The notes under the pieces were generated by a model, which was not told the origin of the DNA, ran no database searches, and was given only the letters and a program-made list of their open reading frames with translations. Of a stretch of DNA of 64,000 nt, positions 40,490 to 50,100 are shown one piece after another; within the stretch, counting starts at the first letter, position 1; every line of letters starts with the position of its first letter. The translations under genes were made by a program, and so were the position numbers. Source of the DNA: Amoebophrya sp. A120 (taxonomy: Eukaryota; Sar; Dinophyceae; Syndiniales; Amoebophryaceae); the NCBI GenBank assembly GCA_905178155.1, contig CAJINV010000002.1:7737650-7801649 (forward strand), written 5' to 3'.

Positions 40490-41317
40490 CTACTCCGCTT
40501 TCTTCCGGCACGGGTTCTGGCTGTACCGCCACCACGCCGAGTTGAAAGATTCGCTTGAAGATTCCGATGGTGTTGGTGGTCGGTCTTTTCTTACACGTAG
40601 CTCGTCGATTTGTTCCTGCTGGAGAATCTTCCAACGCCGACTCTCCGTGCAGTTTACGTCGCGATTAAGCGCATGGATCAAATCGAGGTCCTCGTCCAGT
40701 TCCTTACCGAATTCTATCACCGACATGAACAGGTCACAGAGCGGGTCGGTAATCTTGAGCCGCATCTTCTCTGGCGCCATGAGCAGTTTCCCGGTCCTGG
40801 TCGCCAGCAGCTTGACGCTCACGTCGCTGAGTTTCTTCTTCTCGAAATCGGGTAGTTTCGCCGTGGGAACGGTGTAGGCAATATCCTTCAGGATGGCTTC
40901 GTAGCCGAGCTCTTGGTTGATTTGCTCGCGCTGGGCGAGTAAGTTCTCGATCTGCTGGTAGTGTCCGAGATGCCATGGCACGGCATACCCGGTAAGGAAA
41001 TCTTTCAAAAATTGGGTAGTTGTTTCGGAATACTGATTTTCTGCGCTGGATTCGAAGATAAAATTGCTGCCGGAGCTGTTGCTGCTGCTCCGTCCGAGTT
41101 CACTGCTGTTTGCGTTCTGCGAAAGAAATGCTGGAAGAGGTAGTTCTTTTGATTTGTTGTCAAAGGTTGGAGAAGGCTTGTAGCTCGGCGAAATTACATT
41201 TTTGCTGTTTAAAAGTTGTTTGTCGCTCGACTCAGCTCTGGGCGTCCGCTGTGGTCCAGAACCGCAGAGTTTCCCGGGAGCGCTCCCGCGTCGGGCTTGG
41301 CTCGAACTCGGGTTCAT
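40490..41317 (-). CDS. Retrotransposon ORF 2 of unknown function
   Basis: The frame is open from 41419, where the codon is TTG. The first ATG encodes MNPSSSQARRGSAPGKLCGS at about 41317, giving ~275 residues. A Ser-rich N-terminus is followed by a helical, charged body: TTQFLKDFLTGYAVPWHLGH, YQQIENLLAQREQINQELGY, DLFMSVIEFGKELDEDLDLI, KILQQEQIDELRVRK. This resembles a capsid-like or coiled-coil structural protein more than an enzyme. It ends 667 bp before gag. No family recognised. Confidence 0.5.
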   Translation of the reverse strand: MNPSSSQARRGSAPGKLCGSGPQRTPRAESSDKQLLNSKNVISPSYKPSPTFDNKSKELPLPAFLSQNANSSELGRSSSNSSGSNFIFESSAENQYSETTTQFLKDFLTGYAVPWHLGHYQQIENLLAQREQINQELGYEAILKDIAYTVPTAKLPDFEKKKLSDVSVKLLATRTGKLLMAPEKMRLKITDPLCDLFMSVIEFGKELDEDLDLIHALNRDVNCTESRRWKILQQEQIDELRVRKDRPPTPSESSSESFNSAWWRYSQNPCRKKAE

Positions 41318-42047
41318 TGTTCGCTCCGGGACACACCGCCGCACGGTGTCCGTGTGCACCGCAAATCCAGCAGCGCAGGCCGCTACGTTGGCCGCTCGTC
41401 TGGTTTCCGATGAAGTCAACGGGATCGGGCCCCAATGGGCCCGGAAATAAAAAAATCATGAATCCCAAAAGAAAAACGAAAAAAAAATTTTTGCACTGCC
41501 GCCCTATTGTGCCAAACCACTCCGCCGGGGCTCGCTCGATAGGAAATCTGTAGGCCCTAAAATAACGCCGGGGCTTTGTCAACAGGCTGCGGACCTGTGG
41601 GCTCCGGGGTTTTCGAAGAACTGCGCCACATGAAATCGAGCACGCAACTTTTGTTCGGGCAAACACAACGTCACCGAAAAAAAAGAAAAACACCGAATAA
41701 ATTTGCGCCAAAAAGTTGCTTTCTTTGCGACATGAGTGCGACACGGGTGCGACACCGGTGCGACACGGGTGCGACATTTTTCGGGTTCTTCCTGAAATCC
41801 CTAAGAAAAAAAAAACCACGGCCGAAAGCCGATTTTTTTTAATTATTTCAGATTTTTTGTCGCAACAAAGGCGATTTTTTGTCGCAGAATTAATTGGCCA
41901 CTCGCCCGACCAAAACTTTCCCACCCAGCATCCCTCTCCCATCCCGAAGCACACACCGGCAACATGGGCTCCCTCTGCCGGCCCCACTCCAATCCCTTGC
42001 GCCCACGCCTGCTTTTCCCGCCCAACCCACAAACCCAAGACACACAA
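41232..42047 (-). CDS. Frame with one CCHC zinc knuckle, possibly a gag remnant or 3' exon
   Basis: The 271-codon frame starts with TTG, and its first two thirds look non-coding (homopolymer runs, tandem repeats). The last ~60 residues are convincing: NQTSGQRSGLRCWICGAHGH then RAAVCPGANNEPEFEPSP, with a retroviral-type knuckle C-x2-C-x4-H-x4-C. It may be spliced to ORF 1 or be a decayed gag piece. It overlaps the start of the next ORF in another frame. Confidence 0.4.
   Translation of the reverse strand: MCVLGLWVGREKQAWAQGIGVGPAEGAHVAGVCFGMGEGCWVGKFWSGEWPINSATKNRLCCDKKSEIIKKNRLSAVVFFFLGISGRTRKMSHPCRTGVAPVSHSCRKESNFLAQIYSVFFFFFGDVVFARTKVACSISCGAVLRKPRSPQVRSLLTKPRRYFRAYRFPIERAPAEWFGTIGRQCKNFFFVFLLGFMIFLFPGPLGPDPVDFIGNQTSGQRSGLRCWICGAHGHRAAVCPGANNEPEFEPSPTRERSRETLRFWTTADAQS
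41727..41777. repeat. 11-bp tandem repeat
   Basis: Four to five units of GCGACACGGGT with point changes, inside the retrotransposon. Confidence 0.85.
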
Positions 42048-42106
42048 CCAGAAAAAGAAAACGCACCAGCGAGCGGCTGCAAGAACTGCAAAAACCCTGC
42101 GAAAAC

Positions 42107-42991
42107 TTAAAAGCGCGAAAATTTTCCGGCTTTTGTGATTTTTTTGCTTTTCTGACTACTGGGGGCCGATCCCGTTGAATGAAGGGGTCTCCGTTCAGGC
42201 CGGCGTGGTTCCACACTCCGTCCTGCGTGTACTGCGTACCCGAGTACGCACTCGTTCCGTTGATTGTTCGCCGGCGTATAGCCGGTTACCTGCCAGAACA
42301 GGACCAGGCTGTTCAGACTCAACACCGGATTGAACGATGAATTCGCCACGCGTGCCTGCTGTTCCTGGTTCCAGTAGAACAAGAAGTCCTTCTCCGCGCT
42401 CACGGTTGTCCCGAACGGCTTCGGGTGTCCGAGAAACAACGGACCCGGGAAGAGGCGACTCAGGCTGAAGACACCAGCCGGAGGCTGCCCGTTGTCGTAC
42501 GGAAACTGTGCTTCAAGTGCCTCGCGATCGCCGTAGTGCGTGGTCGGGTTTGGTTCCCGACTGTCGTACAGCACCAGTTTTCCTTCCGTGAGAGCCGGAC
42601 CTTCTTCTCCGAAGCTGTCCTGCAGGTCCAACTCTAATCCTGGCGCTTCCAACAGCGAGGGCACGTACCGTCCGAGATGGAAGGGCACCTTCACGATCTG
42701 GTAGACGAAAGTGCCGGGCAGCGGGCTGCAGATGCAGAGCGTTTTTCCGCCCCACAAGTGGTGGCTTACCCGCTGCAGGTCGGATTCCGGTATCCACGTC
42801 TTTAACCGGAAATGCACCGCGCGCGCGTTCGGTGGTGGTTTGTCAAAGTGGCCGCTGTAGCGCCACACGAGGCACCGGTCGCCGAGCTGACAGACGAGAA
42901 CGGGTTTTCCGTCGTTTGCGTCCAAAGCAGCGATCAGCTCGTTGAGATTTGCTTCGTAGGTTCGGAGTCGCTTTGGTGCGATCAGGCTCAT
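42107..42991 (-). CDS. Retrotransposon ORF 1 of unknown function
   Basis: 294 residues from ATG at 42991 (MSLIAPKRLRTYEANLNELI). The frame is open back to 43507, but that part starts with GTG, crosses the tandem repeats and does not look coding. The body has globular composition (KPVLVCQLGDRCLVWRYSGH, VYQIVKVPFHLGRYVPSLLE, GVFSLSRLFPGPLFLGHPKP, DFLFYWNQEQQARVANSS). No zinc knuckle or membrane segment and no family recognised. It lies where gag usually begins, so it may be an extra structural or regulatory protein. Confidence 0.55.
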   Translation of the reverse strand: MSLIAPKRLRTYEANLNELIAALDANDGKPVLVCQLGDRCLVWRYSGHFDKPPPNARAVHFRLKTWIPESDLQRVSHHLWGGKTLCICSPLPGTFVYQIVKVPFHLGRYVPSLLEAPGLELDLQDSFGEEGPALTEGKLVLYDSREPNPTTHYGDREALEAQFPYDNGQPPAGVFSLSRLFPGPLFLGHPKPFGTTVSAEKDFLFYWNQEQQARVANSSFNPVLSLNSLVLFWQVTGYTPANNQRNECVLGYAVHAGRSVEPRRPERRPLHSTGSAPSSQKSKKITKAGKFSRF

Positions 42992-43343
42992 TATTGCTAA
43001 CTTAAATTTTGTCGATATTCCGCTTCCGTTTGGCCAAATCCGATAGACTATTCCGAGATGTTTGTTTTTGTTATTCCTTTTTGTCGAACTGCTGCGTCGT
43101 TCTCGATAAACTTTTCCGCTTTGCGATTGTTTATCCATGAAAAATCCGTTAAAGATTTTTCTCTCAAGCGATTGCGATTTGAAGATAAAATTGCACGAAT
43201 TCCGTTTTGCGAAATAGACGATCTTTCGATGGATTTGTTCACGAAAAGAAACACTTCCGGGCACTTGACGATGCAGTCGAGGAAGTGGTGCTCGTTTACG
43301 AAACCGGGGTCCAACTGCCCCGGACGAATCTGGTTGGATGACG

Positions 43344-43501
43344 CAACTTGTCATGGTGGAAGAGGAAGCCGTGGAACAAATCTCCTCTTCCCGCGGTTCG
43401 ACGTAACTTGTCGGAATCGAGGTGACAAAACTTGTCATGCTGGTGGCGTCAACTTGCCGGAATGTTGGCGTACACTTGCCGATGGGATGGCGTAACTTGC
43501 C
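43344..43501. repeat. Degenerate ~22-bp tandem repeat in the element's leader
   Basis: The string ACTTGYC recurs near 43346, 43406, 43430, 43452, 43474 and 43495. The last four steps are about 22 bp, with related flanks (GGTGGCGT, GTTGGCGT, GATGGCGT). A further ACTTGTC is near 43556. It lies in the leader between the 5' LTR and the first ORF. Confidence 0.7.
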
Positions 43502-43719
43502 GATCACACATTCATCGCTGTGTTTTGAAGCTCTTCACTGGCTGAAAAAGACCTCACTTGTCGTGTTCGCCGCGCCGTGTACTGGCTCCGCGGCGGGTAG
43601 TCAAACATGTGGTCGCCGTGGAACGGAAGCATATGTTTTGACACAATACTGACATAGCTAGTTTACCCTTCTTGTAGTCGCTAGTGACTCCCGTCACTGG
43701 TGATCAAATGGTTGCATAA

Positions 43720-43737
43720 CCTCTGTCTCCGCTACCA
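43720..43737 (-). other. Primer-binding site for reverse transcription
   Basis: One base after the 5' LTR the coding strand reads TGGTAGCGGAGACAGAGG. This is complementary to a tRNA 3' end in CUACCA, as in eukaryotic initiator methionine tRNA. The exact primer tRNA cannot be named from this alone. Confidence 0.6.
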
Positions 43738-43738
43738 C

Positions 43739-44058
43739 TGAAACAGAAAACCGACAGGGTTCTGTGACTGTGGATCGTGCAACGCATGAGAACACCAGGA
43801 AGATCACCAGCGACAGACTGCTACGCAGTCTCAGGAAAAAAGGTTCATCGTACTAGCAGAAAAGGCAACAAGCACAAGGCTTGAGCCAAACACAGGCAGC
43901 ATTAGTTCATGTAGTCTCATCCGGATGAATAGGTATTGTATTAGCTAGACCCAGTTAACGAGTACGACCCTAGGTAGACGAGTTAACTATCTCCTTAGCT
44001 TTCTTACGAGCACAAGCAACCACACGTCACGAACCGAAATTCCCTTGTGGAATTAACA
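43739..44058 (-). repeat. 5' LTR of the retrotransposon
   Basis: 320 bp. On the coding strand it starts TGTTAA and ends TTTCA. It contains a 7-bp hairpin AGACTGC TAC GCAGTCT, three GTTAAC or near-GTTAAC sites, and TTTGGCTCAAG (positions 43890-43880), which equals the 3' end of the dinoflagellate spliced leader. It differs from the 3' LTR only at 44052 (A for G on the plus strand). Confidence 0.95.
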
Positions 44059-44119
44059 AGAACATACTTTGTCTTTCAGAGAAAGTAGGATCCGATAATA
44101 AAACAGCCGTCTTCACGAT

Positions 44120-47100
44120 TCAGGCGTCGTCCTCTGCCGTAGCGCTTCCCAGCAGCTGTTGCAGCATAGAGAGGTCAATCCTATCTGGGAAATGAAGGGC
44201 GCTCTCATCGGGCGCATCTTGCTGGCCCTCGTTTGATGCTTTTGCTTCCAAAATCAATCGAGCTGGAAAATTATCCTGGTCGTGGAGCAGCTCGTCCCCG
44301 TAACCGTACAATTGGAATTCTCGTGGTAGTGCAGCTGACGAGACTCCAACTAAATCGCGCTGCCGCTGTCCTGCTGCGGAGGAGTTGTTTCCTTGCAGGT
44401 AGAAATGGGGATCGCCACCGTCATCCTCCAAGACATCGTACGTCATGTCGTTGTAGAAGCTGTACATTGTCGTGCTCGTCGGCGGCGAGACAGAAGCAGG
44501 AGGGCTGCTAGTCGAGGCCGCTCTCGCGGACCTTCGCGCCTCTTTCTTCTCTTTTTTCTTCTGGAGCTTGTCTCGCACAACGCCTTCCTTGGCCGACGGC
44601 GACGACGTCGTTCCACTACTACTATTACTTCCGCCGAGGGGAAGACGAGACGAGGGCTCGAAGTACGAGCTGCCTCTACTTTTGGAAGGCTTCAACAAGT
44701 TTTGCGCGGCCGCCGCGGCAGAGGAATCATTGGAAGGTGGACTGGTCGTGGCACGACCAGCAGGACCACCACCACCATGATCTTCGCTACTGTTTGCCGC
44801 CCCACTAGCACTCCTCCGCGCCTGCTTCCTTTCCTTCCGCTCCTCTTTCCGCAAAACAGATTTCTGTGCCACGTCAAACAGACTGTCTTCGCTCACCATG
44901 TCCACGCCGAACGAAACGCGCTTCGACATTCGGGACGAAGCGTTGGAGCTCGGGGACGATTTTTTGCCCGTGTTTCTCATGTCCTCCAGTCTGATCTTGT
45001 CGATTGTGGACATAATGATCGGGGGGCGGATGGTACTACTCGCTGCAGTCAAGCCTTTTTCATCTACTTTTCCTGAACTACTAGTCTGTTGAGATGAACT
45101 CGAGATGTTGAGCGAGTCTTTATTTTTGCTTCTCGACGAGGCGGAAGGTGATCGAGAGGGTGAATCTTTCTCTTTTGATGCTGTTCTTCCATCTGCAGCA
45201 GCAATTACTCCAGAACCCACCCGGTGATCATCCAAGCTGGTGGTCTTCGCTAAGTTTTTATTCAGGAGCGTGTTCAGCTTCAGCTCACTCTTTCGCACCT
45301 TCGAGAACGCAGACGTGGACTCCCGCTTGTTGCTTTTCGACGATCGGGAGGATGCTGTTTGGGGTATTGCACCTTCAGCCCCTGCTCGTCCCATCGACGC
45401 TGTCTCTACTGCGCTTCCACTAACAGCAGCGACTTCAGAATCCCGCGTTTTGTAGTTCTTTGCAGGACTACTTGTCTCGGGAGATGACGAGGTTGTCGTT
45501 TTTGAACTCTTTTTTTTCTTTTTCACCGCAGGAGCAGTTGCCAACAAGTTGTTACTCTTCATCGACGCAGCGACCTCGCTTCTCAATTCGTGCATCCTGG
45601 CACGGGCGTCTGCCAAATTGATCAACACGTCTTCGTGCGAGCGATCTTCCTTTTCTCGTTCCTCCTGAACCTGATCCTGCAGAAATGCCTTCATGATCTC
45701 GGCCTCATTATCGGACGAACTCGAGGAGGAACCACTTTTATTACTATTCCCGTAATACTCTCTCCCGATGTGTTCTGCCCCGATTGCCGCATATTTGGCC
45801 CGGTATTTCTGTTTGTGCTCTTTCTCGTACTGCTCCTGCAGTTTCTGTTTCTCCTCCTTCTCTGCCTCCCGGTCCTTCATATCCTCTTGGAGCTTGTCTG
45901 CGTGCTCCAGCCGGCGCGCGTGCAGTTTCACGTGCTTACCGAGGGAATCGGCAACCGCACCCGGGGATGTGGGACTTGTATGCGCGTTCTTTTTCTTGTT
46001 TTTGAGGTTTTCGTCTTTTTCTTTCTTCGTTGCAGCATTTTTATGACCAGCCGCGTCGTCCCCAGCATCGAGCGTCGTAGTCATTGCACCAGTTGGGCCG
46101 GTTGAGGAAGAAGGAGGGCTTTTGGACGAACTCGTGCTTGTAGCTTTCACGGACACCATTTTCGTGTCGGGACTGTGCTGCAACGTGTAAACAGCCTGCT
46201 CGATCTGCGCCAAATCCTCCTCGTGCAAGCTGTCCGGGTCTTGCTGCAAATCGAACACGAGTTTCCGAGTGCTTCCCGGCGTTTCGTCCGCGTCGGAGTA
46301 AACAACGTCATTGTGTTGTGGGGTTTCTTTCGTACTCTTCTGGACTTTTGTCTTGCCCTTGTCGGACTTAATATCACCCTCTGCAGCTGCTCTACTTCCC
46401 ACCACTTCGGCTCCCGAAGTTGTCGTGTCTTCCGACCGCACAGAAGATTCATCCTTGCTCGACTTCTTTGAAGACAGCACGCGTTTTATTTTCGAACCAC
46501 CACCAACGTTTTTCACAATGCCACCAGCGCCCGTCGCGTTCCACTGCTTGGCCCCCGCAGTCAAAAGCGAATGCGCAGCGAGGACGAGATCGGACTTGTG
46601 TTCGTCGTGATCGCCCTCAGAGGACCCGGACGAAAAACGCACGTCGTGTTCCGGCGGTTGAGCAGTTCTTGGAACCTGGCTCCCTTCTGCTTTCACTTTC
46701 TTTGCTTTCGTCTTACCCTGCTGCTTGTTGGAGGTTGTACGAAAACCGCTACTTACGTCAACATCCGTCGTCTGTGATGGAGACGTCGGTGATCGCTCCT
46801 GTTGCGCCTGCGCCGAAGCTACTGTTGCTGCATGCGCTTTAACCGTTCCACCCGAAACTTCTTTCCGATCGAGCACTGAATTCTTCTCACGCGGTTCTGG
46901 TGCTGGTGCACCTTCAGTCCCTACTTGATGTTCATCTGCATGTGGAGACACAACAAGACCTGAAGTAGATGCAGCAGCTTGTTCTTCTGACGCAACCGCG
47001 GCAGCCCTCTCGCCTCCTGGCACTGAAGTAGAAACGGGGCCCGTCTTCGATGAAAAGAGACTGCTCGACGTTTTCGTCTTTGTCTTCCCACTCTCCAATC

Positions 47101-50100
47101 GCCTGATTTTATTCGCAACCGGAGCCGCCTTCGCCGCCGCAATCTCCTTCGCGTGCGGCGTGTTCTCGTGCGCAACACTGGCGGAAGCAGATTTCGCCTT
47201 GCTCACGGGTGATTCGAACGCGGTGGAAGAGCCTTGGCCCATGTGGTGCCGGATTTTCCACCGCATAAAGGTTTGCATCAGCATATATCGGCTCGGCCTC
47301 CTCGCGAACATCGACGAAGCAGCCTGCGTCTTCGCCGCCGCAATCGACTTTCTGCTGAGCGTAGCGCTGCCGCTGCTGGCTGTCGCGGTGTTTACTGCTG
47401 CTTCGGTAATATCCATTACAACGTCCTCGCCGTTTACTTGCTCCTCTGTCTCCGTGGGCTTCTCGTCTTCCTGCTCGCCATCGACGATAATGAAGCTATC
47501 ATCAACAACGTCCGCCTGCTCGTCCGGCGGTGGCGCACTCGCGAGGAGGCGTTCGACTGTGCTTTTCTTCACGATGCTGTCCAACACCGGATCCGGAGGC
47601 GGAGCGGAGGTCTTGTCCACATTTTCGTCTGCGACTTGTGACTTTGTGGATCGGCGTTTCACAACACGAACCATGCGCTTCATCTTTTTTTTCGGCGCCG
47701 CATCGGAAGTAGTGGAAGAAGCAGCTTGATTCTGCTGTAGACGCTGTTTTTCCGCGAATGCGACTTCAGCTTGTTGTTGAGCCAGGATATTACCTTCGAG
47801 AGGAGCGAATTTCAACTTATTTGTTCTCTCCCCTACAACTTGAAGATAAGCTCCTGTAGCTATGAGGTCTTGGTCATCTTGATTTTTGTTTCCACCATCA
47901 GCTGCCGTGTTTTCAGGTCGTGCCTGCTCCACGACAGGATGCTCGACGGGCGATACACTTCTGGAGGCTGTAGGTGTGCTGCCTTGTTTCCCTTTCATTT
48001 TCTGAACGATGCCCATACCGCCAGAACTCCTTGACGATCTTCGACGAGAGGTTACGGACGAAGCTTCCACGTTGGCGTTGGTCTTATCAGTCGATGTGCT
48101 TCTCTTCCCTGTTTCTTTCGATGTTCGTACCAAGGTCGAGTTGATCATGTCTTTATGTTCTTTGTCAAACATTGCGACCCGGGACAAAATTGAAGGCGAT
48201 GGAGTACCCGCGTCTTTGGTCAGCGCCTTCTGGTGTCCTTCATCACCAGCTTCATCTACTCCTTCCTCGAAAATCAGCGCCTTACCGGCTGTTGTACCAG
48301 CAACCGCTTGCTGCACAACAAGCTCCGATCTCTCCCCCTCCGCGTGGGGGGCGCGCAGGTGCTTCGTATGCGGCTCCTCTTTCATCTCATGAGCAACATC
48401 GGCTCTATCCTCCGCTACTTGGTCAAACGCGCCACCCAAACTGCGATGGTGCGCTTGCTCGGGATGGGAGTGCAAGGAGTGACTCCCGAATTTTGACGCT
48501 GATGCGGAGATGCCCGCTGATGTGTGCCCCAGAAAGTGGTGTTGTGAAGCGGGAGTTTTGTTCGCTGCTTGTTCTGTTCCCTGTTCAGCAGCTTGTTCCG
48601 GTGGCGGTCTTATTTCTTCTTCCGCGGTTAAACCACGACGACCCTTTTCAAGTTCATGCTCCGCCTTCATTTTTTCCTTTTCCAACCGGCTGTGGAATTC
48701 CGCGTAGCCGCCAACCTTCGAAATCTTTTGCAGCGTGACCGATTGCCGGACCACGGACTGCTTCCACTCCGGCGGCACCATGCCCACCGCAGCTTGGTCC
48801 AGCCTGGACTGCAGAAATTCGTTCGTTTCTTCGTGCTCCTTCAGCTTCGAATGTAGCGCGGTCTTCTCGCTCTCGTGCGCTTTCAGCGCTTTTTCGAATC
48901 GAGCCTTCTCCTTCTCCCGGTCTTCCCTTTCTTTCTTCCTTTGCTGGATCAAATTCTTGACCGAATTGTGGATATCGCTCGACGGGCTGGTCGTACTCGC
49001 CGCTGGTGAAGCACGACCAGGTGAGGATGCAACTACGACACCGCCGCCTCGTACACCTGGTGGAGACTCGATGTCGAATGTTGCCGGGACCGGAATACCG
49101 TCGCTGCTCCCGACGGATTTTTCGTTCGGACTCTTGATGATGTTGGACGCAAGCTTCGGCTTCTTCTTCTGCTGCACCGAAGGCTGCGACAGGTTCGTCG
49201 CACGGCCAGAATGCCCTAGTACTTGTACCCCCGTCGTGGTTGCGGTAGCCGTCGTGGTTGCGGTAGTAGTTCCAGTAAACAGCAGTTCCTGCACTTGGCG
49301 AATGTCGGTGTCGCGGGAGGACAGTTCCGCGTTCAATCGTTCGATTTCCGCCTCGTACCCAGACACCTTTCCGAACAACCGCGCGTTTTCCTGCTCGAGT
49401 TTCGTCTTCTCAAAAACGAGGTTTTCGTTATCCACCTTGCTGTTCTGCAAGACGCTGTGCAGCTGGTTCACCTCGACCCGTAGCCGGTCGCCCTCCATCT
49501 TCAGTTTCTGCTGCTGCGCGGACAGGTTTTTCGTCAGCAACTCTTCGTGCTCCTTCTTCAACTTGTCGTACTCCTCTTCTACGAACTGCAACTTCTCCTT
49601 GTTCTGCAGAAAATCCTCGACTTTCTTCCGCTGCTTCTTTTTCTCACTCAGCATCTGCTTCACCTTCTGCTGCAGAAACTCGTGGCTCTGCTTCAGGTCC
49701 AGAATGGTTTTCGTGTAGTTCGCTTCCATCTCCTTGATCAGCTGCTCCTTCTGCTCCGTCTCTTTCAGCAAATTGTCGAACTTCTTCATCCTGGTCTGCA
49801 CGGAATCCGCATTCTGTTTCGACGAAATCCGCAGCCGCGGGGGCAGCAGGGCTTTATTCGCAGAGGTTCTTTGATGTGCTTGGTCAGAACCTTCAATTTC
49901 CGTCGCCGACGGCGGCTTATTTGCATCTTGTTTTCCATCTGCCTCCACAACATTTGAATCAGCGGCCGACCCTTCGTTTACAAACTTGACTGACCCCGTA
50001 GCTGTACTGGCGCGCTTTGATGAAGTTCTTGTGGTTGTCTCGTTTTTCTTCTCCAAATCTCCCAAGTCCAATCCCCCAACATCGGGCTCAATGTCTCCGA

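Larger units (their letters stand above)
28590..44058 (-). mobile_element. 15.5-kb Ty1/copia-type LTR retrotransposon
   Basis: Two 320-bp direct repeats (28590-28909 and 43739-44058) with TG...CA ends differ at one base. They enclose gag and pol on the minus strand with the domain order protease, integrase, reverse transcriptase, RNase H, which is the copia order. A 4-bp target-site duplication AGAA flanks it (28586-28589 and 44059-44062; AAGAA if the boundary shifts by one). A primer-binding site and a polypurine tract lie at the expected places. Extra ORFs lie both before gag and after pol. It is about three times the length of a typical copia element. Near-identical LTRs and long intact frames suggest recent insertion. 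Confidence 0.95.

Noticed and set aside
43000-43507. N-terminal ~170 codons of the first retroelement frame
   Set aside because: It starts with GTG and spans a tandem repeat. A better ATG at 42991 opens the globular part, so the upstream stretch is treated as leader.
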